Shown: positions 36,371-48,800 of the stretch, in pieces
Layout of the letters: every line of letters starts with the position of its first letter
Numbering within the stretch: the stretch's first letter is position 1
Origin: Biomphalaria glabrata
Taxonomy: Eukaryota; Mollusca; Gastropoda; Planorbidae
Reading direction: 5' to 3'
Assembly (NCBI RefSeq): GCF_947242115.1
Contig: NC_074711.1
Location: 56,318,963-56,382,962 of the forward strand
DNA: 64,000 bases
Notes under the pieces: generated by a model
The model's input: only the letters and a program-made list of their open reading frames with translations
Told to the model about the DNA's origin: nothing
Database searches by the model: none
Position numbers and translations under genes: made by a program

Positions 36371-36994
36371 CTCCTATTTTTGTTTTACTCCTTCCCTCAC
36401 CCGTCTTTTGATGGTTCCATGAAAGTTAACGAAAGAGGGATGGGAGTTAGAAAACATTGATATAACGCTGCAAAAGGGGAGACAATTAGCTCATTAACAA
36501 AACTTAATAGAAGTTAACTTAAACACATACACACAGCCGCGAAATTGCAAACCATCCAACTTATTCATAGCACAATGTGGGTATAGCCGTATAAAGTTCT
36601 AGTTTCTGCGATTTGAAAAGAAGAAAGTAAGTTTCTTGTTGTTTATTTGTAATAACATAGATCTAAAAATACTACACTTAAGGCTTACAAAAAAAAATAT
36701 TATTTAATTAAAACATAAATCTAGATCGATATTTATACCATTATATGATTAATGACAAACTTATGCTTCGTATGAAGTCATTGATGATGAAAATTATTAC
36801 AATAATTACAATAATTTATATAGCGCTGTCACATCCGATATTTAATGAAAGGAGATTTAGAATCATTTATATTTTAAATAATATATTTATATACAAATCG
36901 CGTTTTTGAGAATGTATTAGGACGAAGCAAGAGCTTTTCACATTTAGAAGTACCTCTCTAACCGTTCTGCTTTCTCTTATCTTGTAAAGGAATA

Positions 36995-37660
36995 TATATA
37001 GTTCGTCCATCGTAGTTCGATTATGACCACCTTGTCATCCAGGGGGCTGAGGGCTTTGCACTGGGGTTTTATGTCTCCTCGTGTGGCTGGTGAAACCTAT
37101 GTGAGCCCGGAATGTTCGGCCGCACACTTGGCAGGTTATTCCAGCTGGAGCTAGTGTCGTTTGCCTTGCTTTTCTTCTCTGGCGTTTTTATTCTGCCAGC
37201 TTTGTTCTCTTTTCCTCAGCAACCTGTGCGCCGGTTTTCACAGCGCGACGTCATGATGCTCTGTGATGTGCCTCTGTTTCCCAGGTGGCTGGGTCTATGC
37301 TGAACGACTTCAGAGAAGCTTTGAGGGTGTCCCTGAAGCGCTTTCTTGACAACCTTGCGAGCGCTTTCCTTCGCTTAGTTGGCTATATAAGAGTCGTTTA
37401 GGGATGCGGTGGTCTTCCATTCTGCATACGTGTCCTGCCCATCGCAGCTGGGACTGCATCAGGACTGTGTGGATGCTTTGCAGACCCGCTCTTTGAAGGA
37501 CTTCAGTATCTGGTATTTTGTCTTTCCATTTGACAATCAGTATTTTTCACAAACATGTCGTGGTAGTGATTCAGTTTCTTTGCATGTTAACTGTACACTA
37601 TCCATGTTTCTGAGTCATAGAGCAATGTGGGAGGACGACGGCTCGATAGACCCCTAGTTT
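36995..37660 (-). mobile_element. LINE 3' end with terminal zinc finger
   Basis: Read on the minus strand: LYDSETWIVYS, MGRTRMQNGRPPHP, AEEKRTKLAE-like basic text, CQVCGRTFRAHIGFTSHTRR and then HKTPVQSPQPPGWQGGHN, a stop region and an ATATATA tail (36989-36999). It is the same family as 689-835. Several stops and a frame shift lie in the body, and it is 5'-truncated. Confidence 0.8.
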
Positions 37661-37683
37661 TGTATTTGTGGTGATACCACTTT

Positions 37684-37835
37684 AAAGGAATGGGTTGCCT
37701 GAGTCAGCCAGGAAAACCAATGACTTAGCATATTTTAAGTCACAGATCAAAATGCATGACTAGATTGACACGTGAAATGCGTAGGGTCTAATTATTTTTA
37801 TTTTTTTGAAGAAACGTATGTAATCTATAAGTAAT
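37684..37835 (+). mobile_element. 3' tip of the Jockey/CR1-group LINE
   Basis: AAAGGAATGGGTTGCCTGAG, GCCAGGAAAACCAATGACTT and TTTTTGAAGAAACGTATG match the last 170 bases of the LINE at 9110-11119. A decayed short copy without the tail repeat. Confidence 0.7.
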
Positions 37836-37974
37836 ACCAAAAAATTTGAAACTCATTAAGGCTGATATTGTAGTGTTTATAGTTTTCAGACTACATACAT
37901 GTATAAATAGAATACATTATGTAAGCCTACGAAAGCATACATCCAGTTTTCGATGCGTTATCAAACTTTATATA

Positions 37975-38375
37975 TATTTTGAATAGAATTAGACTTACAC
38001 CTATGATAAAACACATGGGCGTAGCCGAGAGGGGAGGAGTTCAAACCATCACAGGCCTCAAATCTCATTGTCTGAAAGGGAAACTTTACTTACTTCCCCA
38101 GTGCAGCCAACTTAAGCAAACTACAGTCACCAAATTTCATGAGCGTAGCCAAAAGGGGTTTTGTGGTTTCCCTCTCCCCCCACCACCCCCAATACAAAAA
38201 CTAAAGCATTTTACCTTTTTCTACCAGTCGCTGGACTCCACTGAATAGAAGATTTAGTTTTTGATTTTTTTAGCGGAAGAGTAGCAGGCTAATTGCACTG
38301 TAGATACCTCAAAATATGCATTTTTTAAAACTTAAAATAACGGAAATAATGCTGGGATCTGGGGCTTTGCGGTTT
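37975..38375. repeat. Third GAGCGTAGCC repeat block
   Basis: AAACTACAGTCACCAAATTT and CATGAGCGTAGCCAAAAGGG, CAGTCGCTGGACTCCA and CCTCAAAATATGCATTTTTT occur in the same order as at 880-2240, so these belong to one longer repeat. A hAT-like end (CAGTGCTTCCCAAAATGTG) lies just downstream at 38388. Confidence 0.6.
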
Positions 38376-38870
38376 ATCAGACTAAGGCAGTGCTTCCCAA
38401 AATGTGTTACACGAACTTCTGGAATAGTTCAGTAGTAGGCTACCCATGGAACTATACCATGGGCCACCGCGTGAATTAATTTTTATTTCAATTAACTCTA
38501 AAAATAAGCAAAGTACACATTATACTAAAAATGTGCGAAACATTGAACTAAGTAAAAGGCGAAACTCTTTTTGACAGGTCAACGCTCCCCAAAGAAAACA
38601 GTTAAATTTAGATATCTAGGTTTTTTTTAAATCATCAAACTGTGTGGAGTATAGAAACTAAACATTCAAGTGGCAACAGAAAGTAAATCTAATCTAGAAT
38701 CTAGATTAGATGTAGACATAGAATAGATCTAGACCAAGATCTATATTCTAAATGATAAATAATCTAACATAACTAATGTTGTTAAAATTTTTATTTTCCA
38801 AAATTAAAATAGAATGTAATCTAATCTTATTTAGAAATCTTAGGTCTAGCCAAACTGACTAGATTCTAGG

Positions 38871-40690
38871 AAAGGCCCATCAGCGAAATGGCATATAAAG
38901 CGAACACCTCCCCGTAATTTTTAGCCTTTCTTATTTATTTCAAAAGTAACTGCAGAACTAATAAAATGATATTACAAAGACTCCATTTTTCTACATTTCC
39001 CACATATTCACTTTCGTTTTCCCTCATAAAATAAAGCATAGATGAAGGTCAAAGTTGACATGTATGGAAATTTCATTCTCAAAACGTTTCCGGATAAACG
39101 AGAATAGGTCCGAACTTAAGGCGATTTTAATGCATCAATGCACATCGGCCGAAAAAAAAATGCATATTATGCTTCTAAATAGATGAGGAAATAGTTAGCT
39201 AGAATAGCTAAGGCTATTCATTCCGTTGAAAAAAAAATATTATGGGGTGTTCGCTCAAAATGACCTTTTTAACCTAAAACCTATTCAGCGAAACCCCTAT
39301 TATAAGCTTAAAAAGCCATTAATAATAATTTAGTTACTGATTTAATATGTTCTTCTTTTTGTCTTATCTATCGTTATTGTTTGTAAACTGAAATATTAAA
39401 ATAATAGGCCTATTTTTAACCTTAACCCAATTTAATGTCTTCGATTTCGAAGATTAAGGATGAGTGCAGTACGTGTTTCACATGACTACGCCCAGTTGCG
39501 ACCAGCATATTTTCCCGCATTTTCTTTCCGTCTAAAATGTTTGACTCGCAGCTCCAACAGTCTCTCAGATGTCATATGCTGGCAGTTACTTTCCTCTATG
39601 CCAGTGAGGGTGAAATGACGCTTCAGTTAATATTAACAGCGCTTATACGGGAAAGGGGGGGGGGGGCTCTGTTTTGCCGTCCTCCTTTTTTTTTAACTGG
39701 CTGGTTTATAATCTCTTGTTACTAATTAATGATATTAATATGTGTATAAATGTTTAAAAGAAGTGCAGAATTCATTTTCACAGGGTTCCCCCACCATTCT
39801 GAAATTAGGATTTCAGTAGATTTCCAAGAGTTTTCCAGGAGAAAATATTCGATTTCAGGATAGGAAAAAACGCGAACTATATATTTAGTAATAAATATAA
39901 GAGTTACCATATAATATACATGAATAAAGTTACAAGATCTCTCCTGAGCCTTTCATCTCCATGCCCGAAACCCAAGCTGTTGTAGATCTGTCTCCATACA
40001 TCATCAATCCATCGCATTGGGATCTGCCTTTGGGTCAATCAGCGTGTGTGTGTGTGTGTGTGTAGGGGGGAGATCGAGTTGATGGTGATTAAGTGCACTG
40101 AACATAAGTTCTTTAAAATAAAAATAGTTGCAGTAACGAGAGTTTATGAAATAGAGAGTACGTACGACGTGGACTAGCCTTTAGAAAGGTGGCGAGATAG
40201 AATTTTGTAGTTTCTTTCTTTCTTTTAAAAAAAAAAATTGATCGCAAGTTTCGTAGGCTATATATAGACATCAGTTCCAAGCAGAGAAAGAAGATGTGGA
40301 GCACGAGAAAAGTGAAAACAAATTTAGGCCTAATGCCACAATGTAAGGAGGACAATAGTTATAATGCTTCATGGAAGAAGTTAGATGATAGAACTATTTG
40401 AAGCATAATTTCCTATATTTTAACATGCTATTTCGCTATTTTTTTACGGCCTTTCGCTCATTATGACGCCCGCGAAAATTGCGTTCGCTGATTAGGTCCC
40501 ACCCCTACCGCAAGTTGGCTTGAATTATAAATTTAATAGCTGATACGGAAAAAAAGAGTCAAATGTAGTTTTATCGCCCAATAGCTGAGAAGTCCGCAGA
40601 TGTTTTCATTTTTTAAATAAGTTTAACCATTGCGGAGTTATAAATTCTAAACTAAAAACTGGCACAAAAGCGTTCGCCATTGGTCCTTTC
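38871..40690. mobile_element. Candidate TIR DNA element, superfamily unknown
   Basis: GGAAAGGCCCATCAGCGAA at the left and, on the minus strand, GGAAAGGACCAATGGCGAA at the right end match at 15 of 19 positions. GTTCGCT/CAGCGAA words recur just inside both ends (39249, 39287, 40447-40495). A (GT)n run is at 40046-40062. No transposase motif and no clear target duplication was seen. Confidence 0.4.
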
Positions 40691-40799
40691 CCATAGTAAA
40701 GTTTAAACATTTACCGTACTCTGTGACTGTACTCAACGTTTTTTTTTTTTGTGAGTGTCAGTGACAGTCTCAAAGTGAAAGTTAAAAAGTTATGTAGAC

Positions 40800-41440
40800 C
40801 AGATTTAGATCTAATCATGACTAGACTTTAAAGGACACTTAGATCTAGTCTTAACATTGGATCTAGATTTATAGACGGTATCCAGATCTAGTTACGCCTA
40901 CGTAAACTAATACCCTATACTCTATAGTACTAACTCTATAGTTAAATACTATTTACTATAGTCGAGACTAGTCTAGACAGTCACACTTCAGACTTCACTG
41001 TCACTGTGACTCTAGAGTACTCTAGACTGAGTTCTAGACTATATTTTATATTTTAATTTTTAGGCCATGACCAATTCAATGTCAGTTCAGCCTTGACAAG
41101 TTGAAGTTGGGCCACAGGTCTGAGAATGTGACAGATTCTAGATTCTATATCTTCAAATTATCTTGTAACTACAGTCTACATCTAGAAATAGAATCTAGAT
41201 AGGCCTAGACTTAGACTCTAGGCCTGCCTAGATTTAAGATTAGTAGCTAGATATCTTAAATATCTAAATCTAATATACTAATAAATGTCTTTATTATTTA
41301 ATTTATACTCTGTAGAACCCTAGATATCTAATCATGACAATCATTTGAATTATGTATAATGATTCTAATCTAAATTTAATTATATTTACTATTAAATATT
41401 ATAAATCTAGATATAATTTATAAATTATTACATTATAATT
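40800..41440. repeat. CTAG/AGATCT-rich low-complexity tract
   Basis: Same word usage as 3170-4270 (TAGATCT, CTCTAG, GTCTAGAC) without a period. No gene. Confidence 0.55.
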
Positions 41441-41445
41441 ATTAA

Positions 41446-42132
41446 CTCTTTGACTCTGGAATTATTTTCCACCTTTGGACGGAATTATTTTTTCTGCCAT
41501 TTCAGAGTGCGCTACTTTGCTTCGATATAACTTGTATACCTTTTTTATTTATTATTGGAAAATAATAAATTTGATATAGAATTAAATAGAAATGGATGCT
41601 CTTTCTATTTGTTAAGCTTTCTAGTTTGCAAATCATGTTGTTGTTGTAATTTTGGGTTTTGAATGTAAAAATTAAAAATGAAAAACTCACCAATTGACAT
41701 TGAAAATATCCATCCAAGTGCATGTTATAAGAAATTTATTGTTCAAATTGAATCCAAAGAACTTTTTTTCTCATTTTTATTCATTTGTTTACAGAATACC
41801 ATAGAAGAAACAGACGCAAAAAATAATAAACTGGAACTAATAATCCAATGTCACTGGTTGAAGCTCCATTAAAAAAAAAAACACGCACACAGAAAAAATA
41901 AATTTAATCTCTTTACAAACTTCATACAAAATAAAAACACGTTAAATGAAGGAAATTCCGGATTTTTAGCAAAGAGAAACTATTCTAGATAAAAAATTAA
42001 GCAATAAAAAACATGAATTGGAGAAATACTAACGAAAAAATAAATTTTAAATAGCCGATGCCTTCAGCGTTGATCTGACCTTTTTCCCTTTTTTAAAATC
42101 AATGTCCTGTGCGTTGTTCCGGAGCCAAAGAG
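41446..42132. mobile_element. piggyBac-like MITE flanked by TTAA
   Basis: TTAA at 41442-41445 and 42133-42136 flank termini CTCTTTGACTCTGGAA and, reversed, CTCTTTGGCTCCGGAA (14 of 16 match). TTAA target duplications with CYCTTTG ends are the piggyBac signature. The 687-base interior has no transposase. Confidence 0.65.
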
Positions 42133-42173
42133 TTAAAGAATATAATCATATCTAGCTTCTATATATAATATGC

Positions 42174-43885
42174 CAGTTGTTCTCAACCTTTTTAGTTCCA
42201 CGACCCCTTTTTACAATTGCTCACTATGGGGCGAAAACATTATAGAGCATGGTAAACAGCATCAAGTCTACTTCTGTGTTGAACAAGTTGGACAATCCTG
42301 ATTGGCTATGATATATATTGTTGGAAAATGATCTCATTTAAGATGACAAAGATGTCAAACTTTTTTCTGTAGTTCACGTTCACCGTTATAAAGTGCTTCC
42401 ACAGTGGTTTTGTTTTCTAATTATAAACTGTTTTAATTCATCACGAATAATAAAATAAAACGTTTTAGAACTTTGCCTCTCGACATCAATCTCACTTCAG
42501 TCTGAAATAGCACAATAAGTTGGTGCATCAAATTCATTACAACAATTTGAATACATTTAACTGTATAAAAACAAATTCACAAAATTGAAAACACTAACAT
42601 CATTCTTGTATTACTTGTTTTTATTTTTGTGCCAGTTACTTTGTAGGAGTTTTGATGACTTTTAGTGACTCATTCTGTACCAAAAGTTGAAATCCAGACC
42701 AACATCCAAGCATACTTGGATCAGCATCTTTGCAGACACTTCAAATACTTTTGCAAGAGATTTTTTTAATTTTTCAGAAATGAACATATTTCGTCAAACG
42801 CATCACATGTTATAGTAGTCATTTAAAAAAACTAGCAAAAGAGAAATTCGTCTTTGAAATTGAAATCCTCACATAATCCAGTAATTGTGATCCATTTGCA
42901 ACATCTTTAGGTTCTTCATGCTGTATGATAACTATTTTAAGTGGAGCCACACATGCTGTATGATAACTATTTTAAGTGGAGCCACACCCTTCACAAGCAT
43001 GCATACAATATCCCAAGACAAGCTTTCAGTTGGAACCCCCAAGGAATACATGGCACCACGATTTGGAAGCAGATGCTAAACAGATGGGCAAAATGTTTGC
43101 ACAATTGGGGAGATTACCCATAACCAAGACGCCTGGAGGAAGCTGGTTGGTGGTTTATGTCCCAGACGGGACCACAGGCAGAGATGAGATGGTGATTACT
43201 AGACATGTCAGCTATTCTGTGAAGTGTCATTAGAAACGGACACAGAGATTAAACTAAATTTAGTAGATCTAACAGATTCGTCTCCAAACAAATTAATAGA
43301 ACAATGTATTTGGCTGCTGAAACCGTTTGATCAAAATGTTTCAGATTGTTTGGATTCATTGACTCTGATAATATAACTTGCTTACAAATAACGCATTGTT
43401 GTTTGTCAATTCCTGCTTTAACTATTGAAGTAAAACTATAGGCCTACGTAAAAAATCGTAATTATATTTTCTTAACGATCAGGAAACTATTACCTTTTTT
43501 AGCATAGACTATAATTTCTAATTATAAAACAAATCTGATCTTCAATCTTCATCATAGAAATAATAAATTTGTTTCCACAATGGCGTAACGTTACGATTTG
43601 TCAGACCGTTTGATAAACAGTCTTTTAAACTGTTACAAATACTTAGGTTGTGACAATTAAAAAAACTTTGGAATGATTCTGATTCAGTTATTTGCAACAT
43701 CTAATCTCGATTGACAATAATAGCAAAAAAAAAAAGTAGCTACCCATGAAAATTTTTGTACAATGTCAAGTTTAGTTTTTTTTTTAGACAAAAAAAAATC
43801 TTTTTTTCCGCTAGTTTTAGGCGACCCCTGGAAAATTGTCATTCGAATCCTAAGGGAGTCACAACCCACAGGTTGAGAACCCCTG
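42174..43885. mobile_element. hAT element remnant with LINE insertion
   Basis: Termini CAGTTGTTCTCAACC...CCACGACCCC and, reversed, CAGGGGTTCTCAACC...TGTGACTCCC are typical hAT ends. The flanks TAATATGC and CTATATAC match at 5 of 8 positions, a decayed 8-bp duplication. No intact transposase frame is present. A LINE fragment is inserted at 42905-43225. Confidence 0.7.
42905..43225 (+). mobile_element. LINE 3' end inside the hAT remnant
   Basis: The frame reads PRNTWHHDLEADAKQMGKMF, AQLGRL and then GGSWLVVYVPDGTTGRDEM. This is the usual C-terminus (NTWRRDLEAD..KMG..W..L, WR.LV.GLCP) of an RTE-like LINE. It starts with a short duplicated phrase (GCTGTATGATAACTATTTTA at 42919 and 42956). Confidence 0.75.
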
Positions 43886-43944
43886 CTATATACCATCGCA
43901 AGATAATGGCATATAGATCTAAATATAAATCTAGCTATCTCATT

Positions 43945-44002
43945 AGATTGAAACTTGAAATGATTTTTGAAGTAATGTCAGTAATATATTTATATAAGAT
44001 AT
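43945..44002 (+). mobile_element. Remnant of LINE tail
   Basis: TTTTTGAAGTAATGTCAGTA then ATATAAGATATGAT resembles the last 50 bases of the LINE at 9110-11119 (TTTTTTTGAAGTAACGTCTG, ATAAGATAAG). Short and decayed. Confidence 0.45.
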
Positions 44003-45139
44003 GATCAAGATAGATCTATAATCTATAGTTAGTGAATGATATATCAATACAATTTAATTATAGATCTCTAAAGATGTGTTATAAATAATAGAGACAGTAA
44101 TAGATTTATTACTAGTGGATAGTGCTAACACAGAGTTAACTCAATAGCTACTAAGCCCATAGCTAAGCAGCATCTCTCAAAATACTAAGCAAAGGGAGGT
44201 AACTCCAAAACAGAAATAGATTGACTTTACAAAATATATTTTAAAAAACATTAAACAACATCTAATAAAAACCAAAAATACTTCTAAAAAAAAAAGAGAA
44301 ATGGATGGCCTTTAAAATGATGTATAATTTGAATAGGTTTTACTAGATTAAAACAATAAAAACAACAGGTAAAGACAAAAATGTGTTGAGTGCCTGATTT
44401 TTTGACTGGTGGACCCCCCCCCCCCCCTACCCATCAGATCTGTTATTTCTGGTACCATCTAACATTTACCCAAAGACCAGTAATGCTTATAAGTAGGAAT
44501 TTAGTAGGCCTAGACAATAAACATTATGCTTATATATAAAATCTATATGTCTTGAGTATTTACTGACTTTCACTGGGTGCGCGTGAGGCCCTTAGTTGCC
44601 TGAACATGGCATCATGCTGATGTGATAGTCACTGCATGTGTCTCAGATTTCATTACTTCTAGCATGAAAAAGTAAAAGTAATCTAACCATTGTCCAAACC
44701 AACATTGTGTACACCCCCTACTAGATCTATTTCATCAAAAGTTTTCATGTGGTCAAAAAAAAACTGGTCAAAATATCAGTTGAAGTTGAAGATTCATTGA
44801 CGCTAAGTCCAGCTGAGAATAGTCTAGATCTAGACTAGATCTAATGTTTACTTCACTCTCTCTCAGAATCGGACTAGATCTAAGTTTAAATGTAGCACTA
44901 AATTCTCATGATCAATGTCTTTATCAATTTCAAGTTCATTATTAGCTGTATTTAGTGTATTATTTCAGATACTGGGTCTAAAAATTGAAAGGTCATTGAG
45001 AAAATGGCCTGCGTCGCGCAGGAAAATGAGAGCTACGCAAGTCATGCTGTGTGTGTGTGTTGTGGCGGGCGCATTTGGTCGCATAGTAGCTATTGGGTTA
45101 ATCTCATTTATATGACCTTTTATATATAAAATAAAAAAG

Positions 45140-45665
45140 GCTTGTCTTTGAGTCCAACAATTAATGAGGAATGCAGTATTTCCTGTTGCTGTGCAGCCCT
45201 AGCTGTGACCTACATATTTTGCCACATTCTGTGCAGACATAACAATTTTCTGCCGGTGTTAGATTTAGATTTTCTTTTATCTTCTACGTCTGTCCTCAGC
45301 AGTGGATTTTCTTTTGGTATCGAATGTATATCCTGCAGCCTTTGTAAGTGATCTCCAGCTGGTCTTTAAAGCGTTTCCGTGGGGCACCTCTGTTACTTCG
45401 ACCACCTTTTAGCTCACCAAAAAAAAGGTCTGCTTTTGGCATATGTTTGTCCCCCTTACAGGATACATGCCCTACCCAGCATAACTATCAGACCATAAAA
45501 AGTCCCTCTATACTGTCCGGTGTTTGCAAGGATATCACTATTTGTGGTCTTGCCACCATATGTCCATTATAGAGCGCCAGCATCTTTGGTGAAAGCTTTC
45601 AAAAAGTCTTGGTTGGTTTCTGTATAGTAACTTTGTCTCAGATCCACATAGAAGGGTTGAGAGAA
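45140..45665 (-). mobile_element. LINE 3' end, same family as 31540-32273
   Basis: On the minus strand, from 45665 downwards, the text matches the plus-strand LINE at 31680-32225: CTCTCAACCCTTCTATGTGG, the GTAGGGCATGTATCC region, GAGCTAAAAGGTGGTCG and finally a finger region (TGTCTGCACAGAATGTGGCA). It ends about 200 bases upstream of the MMADHC start codon. Multiple breaks. Confidence 0.8.
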
Positions 45666-45870
45666 TCTTTGTTAGACAATGATATATATATATTTATTTA
45701 TTTATTTTAAAAAAAAATTATTTATATATTTATATTTAATCTAAGACCAAATTCTAGACTTTAAATTTGACTAAATCTAAATTTGTGTAAAAAATTATCT
45801 TTCTACTTCATTCACTTGTATCTAGAAATCTAGTCTACAAGCCTGCTGTCCAAAAATATGTGTATATATC

Positions 45871-48800
45871 ATGGCTACAAAAGTGAGTAATAATATCAAT
45901 GTATTAAAAAGTATATTTGGTAATTTCAGCATTTAACAGTGTTTATTGCATTACCATGACTTAATTATTTTTCAACAAACCCCTTAAGTTTAACAAAACA
46001 TTCTTAATCTTAAAGTCAATCAAGTCACAAATAAATGCTGATGCTAAAAGCATTTTATTATGCAGCCTACAACTTTGTTCTAATTAGTACAATCAGCCAA
46101 TTGCATGATGCCAGGATTCACACATATCACCTTCAACTTTGATGTGAAGTGCTCTGTCACTTGAAGTTCTATTTTTAATCTTTAGATTAATTGCAAACCA
46201 TAATATTTTTTTAAAAATCTGTTTGTTTCTACATTATTAAAAGCTACATATCTTTGAAATAACTCATTTTATAGTTCACTATAAAGATAATTTATTTGCA
46301 CTTATTTTTAGTATGTGTCTAGTAAATAATTTGAACAGCATTAAGGGAAAAGATACCTGTCTACTGCCAATGTTGTTTGCACTTAAGCTGGTGCAGATTA
46401 TATATTACTTTTAGATCCACATTCATTATTAATTACTAATCATAGAAATGCTGAATGTTTTTTTATTGTTTGCAGATTGTAAAATGTACTAGAATTGTGA
46501 CTTACATGCAGAATCCTAGAGCACTACTTATAAGATTCAGACAGTTTTCTTCCACTTCTGATAGTATTGATCACAGTGCGCAGAATGTTGCTGAGGATTC
46601 ATCAAGTTTGTTTTTATTGTTTTGTTTTGAAAGTTTATTTTATTATTTTTTTATAACTTTTTTTGAAAAAAATAATAGTGGAGATTACCATATAAAATTT
46701 TATTATTTTGTATTAACAAAAATACTGCATGAGTTATTTGATGTTTTTCTGTATTAAAAAAAAATTAGTTTTTTGTCAAACTAAATTCTGTTTTGAGAAA
46801 TAAAGATTTTTTATTTAGTCATCAGATTTTTTTTTTTTTAGTGTGGATAACTCTCTACCATTAGAAAAAATTTTGATTTTTGTTTCTGTATAAAAAGCTT
46901 AGAATGCTTATATTTCAATTAGAATGAAGTAATATTGAATTTCCCCTAATATTTCAAAACCTATTTCAACTAATTCTGTGTGTCTGGTAAAAATTTTGAA
47001 CACATTATTTCTTTCACATAATTTCTCGAATTAAGTTGAAACTTTGCACAATTATTCATTAGCTAAGACAATAAAAATTAACCAATTAGTCAGTTAATCA
47101 CTGATAATTAATTATTTTGTTTGATACCAAGTGAAATTTATCCAATAGTATAGAGATATGGCTAAATACTTTGTTTTGTTCCCTAAGTTACATGTTATTT
47201 CACCAACACCCATTCTCAGATCAAGTTAAAACCTTAAACAACTATTTATTCATTGGTCTCCTTCAGTCGTGAAACGACTATGGTTCATTTTCATATAAGA
47301 TGGCTGTGGAGCCCTATTTTGGAGAGACACTCCTATCCACATATATTGCATGTCAAGGTGGCGTTCGCTTTGGTGGTATAGGAGCTAGCCATTTTCTGTG
47401 TGGCACGCTTTTCTTCAAGAATCGAGGTCCATATTTTCTCACTGTACTGTCTATAGCTTTCTTGGTCACCTTCTCTCTCCAACTAGTGTGGTTTAAAGCT
47501 ATGTCTTGCCAATGGTTAGTATCAATGTTTACTGATTTTAAATCCCATTTTATCACATCAATGTAACGGAGGTGTGGGCGACCAGTTTTTCTTGAACCAA
47601 ATGCAAGTAGCCCATACAGAATGATTTTCGGGATGCGATTGTCCTCCATTCGGCGAACATGTCCTAGCCAGCGCAGGCGGTGTTGCTTGAGGACTGTAAA
47701 GATGCTGGGAAGGCCCATTCTCGCGAGGATCTCAGTATTACACACTCTTTCTTTCCATGTTATTCTTAAGATCCTTCGATGGTAACGCAAGTGGAATGAG
47801 TTTAGTTTTCTCTCTCGTTTTGTGTAGTTTGTCCATGACTCCAGTCGTACAGTAGCGTGCTAAGAACGCCTTGTAGACCTCCATTTTGGTCGCAGTGGTG
47901 AGCTTCTGGTTTTCCCAAACTCTTGGTCGGAGTCTAGTGAAGGTTGATGTGGTCTTCCCTATGCGTTTTTTGATCTCCTCTTCTAGTGACAGGTCACCTT
48001 GAATTGTAGATCCAAGGTAGCAGAATTCGTTTATGGCATCTAGCTTGTTATCGTCAATGAGGATGGATGGTGGTGCTGTAGCAGGTGGTCCCATAACATT
48101 AGTTTTCTTTGGGCTAATAGTTAGGCTATACTCTTTGCAAGCCTTAGAGAAGCAGGACATTAGTTCTTCTTCTTCTTCATCATTCTCATTGTTATGTTGG
48201 AGTGTTCATATGACTAGACTAATATATGAGATGAACTGCGCAGTGGTTTCCAAATCAGGGAGCTCTCCATATAGTTTTCTTTCTATTGGGGTGATTTGGG
48301 GCCAATGTCTTTTACGGGCCTCTTGGTAGAAAGACAATCTGACTGTGAGGGGAACTTGGATGATGGTAGCAGCTAGTGCTAGTGCTTCCCTTTCTGCTCT
48401 GTGACTGTCAGAGAGCTCTCCAGTTGCAATAGATTTTTCTAGTTTTCCTCCATCTGGCCATTCGATAAGTATTCCAGCTCCTCCATTTGTGGTGGCTTTA
48501 TGGGATGAGCCATCCGTGTAAACTCTGATCCACTGATTGCTAGGGTAATTGGTATGTAGAAAACAGTTCACTATTTCAGGACATTAGTGACTGAAGCTCC
48601 TCTTGTGAGCGTGCCACTACCGCTTCGTCGTCCGCAAAGAGCATATCTCTTTTTTTTTTATACCTAGCAAAACATGAATCAATTTAAAAAAATTAACCAA
48701 TTAGTCAATTAAGTATTGGTAATTAATTATTTTGTTATTTTGTTTGATGTTAAAAGGGAGCTAAGTTTGACATTGTTGAGATGTATAGTTGTAAATGTGG

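Noticed and set aside
47300-47566. Plus-strand ORF of 88 codons
   Set aside because: Antisense shadow of the RTE-like LINE coding strand.
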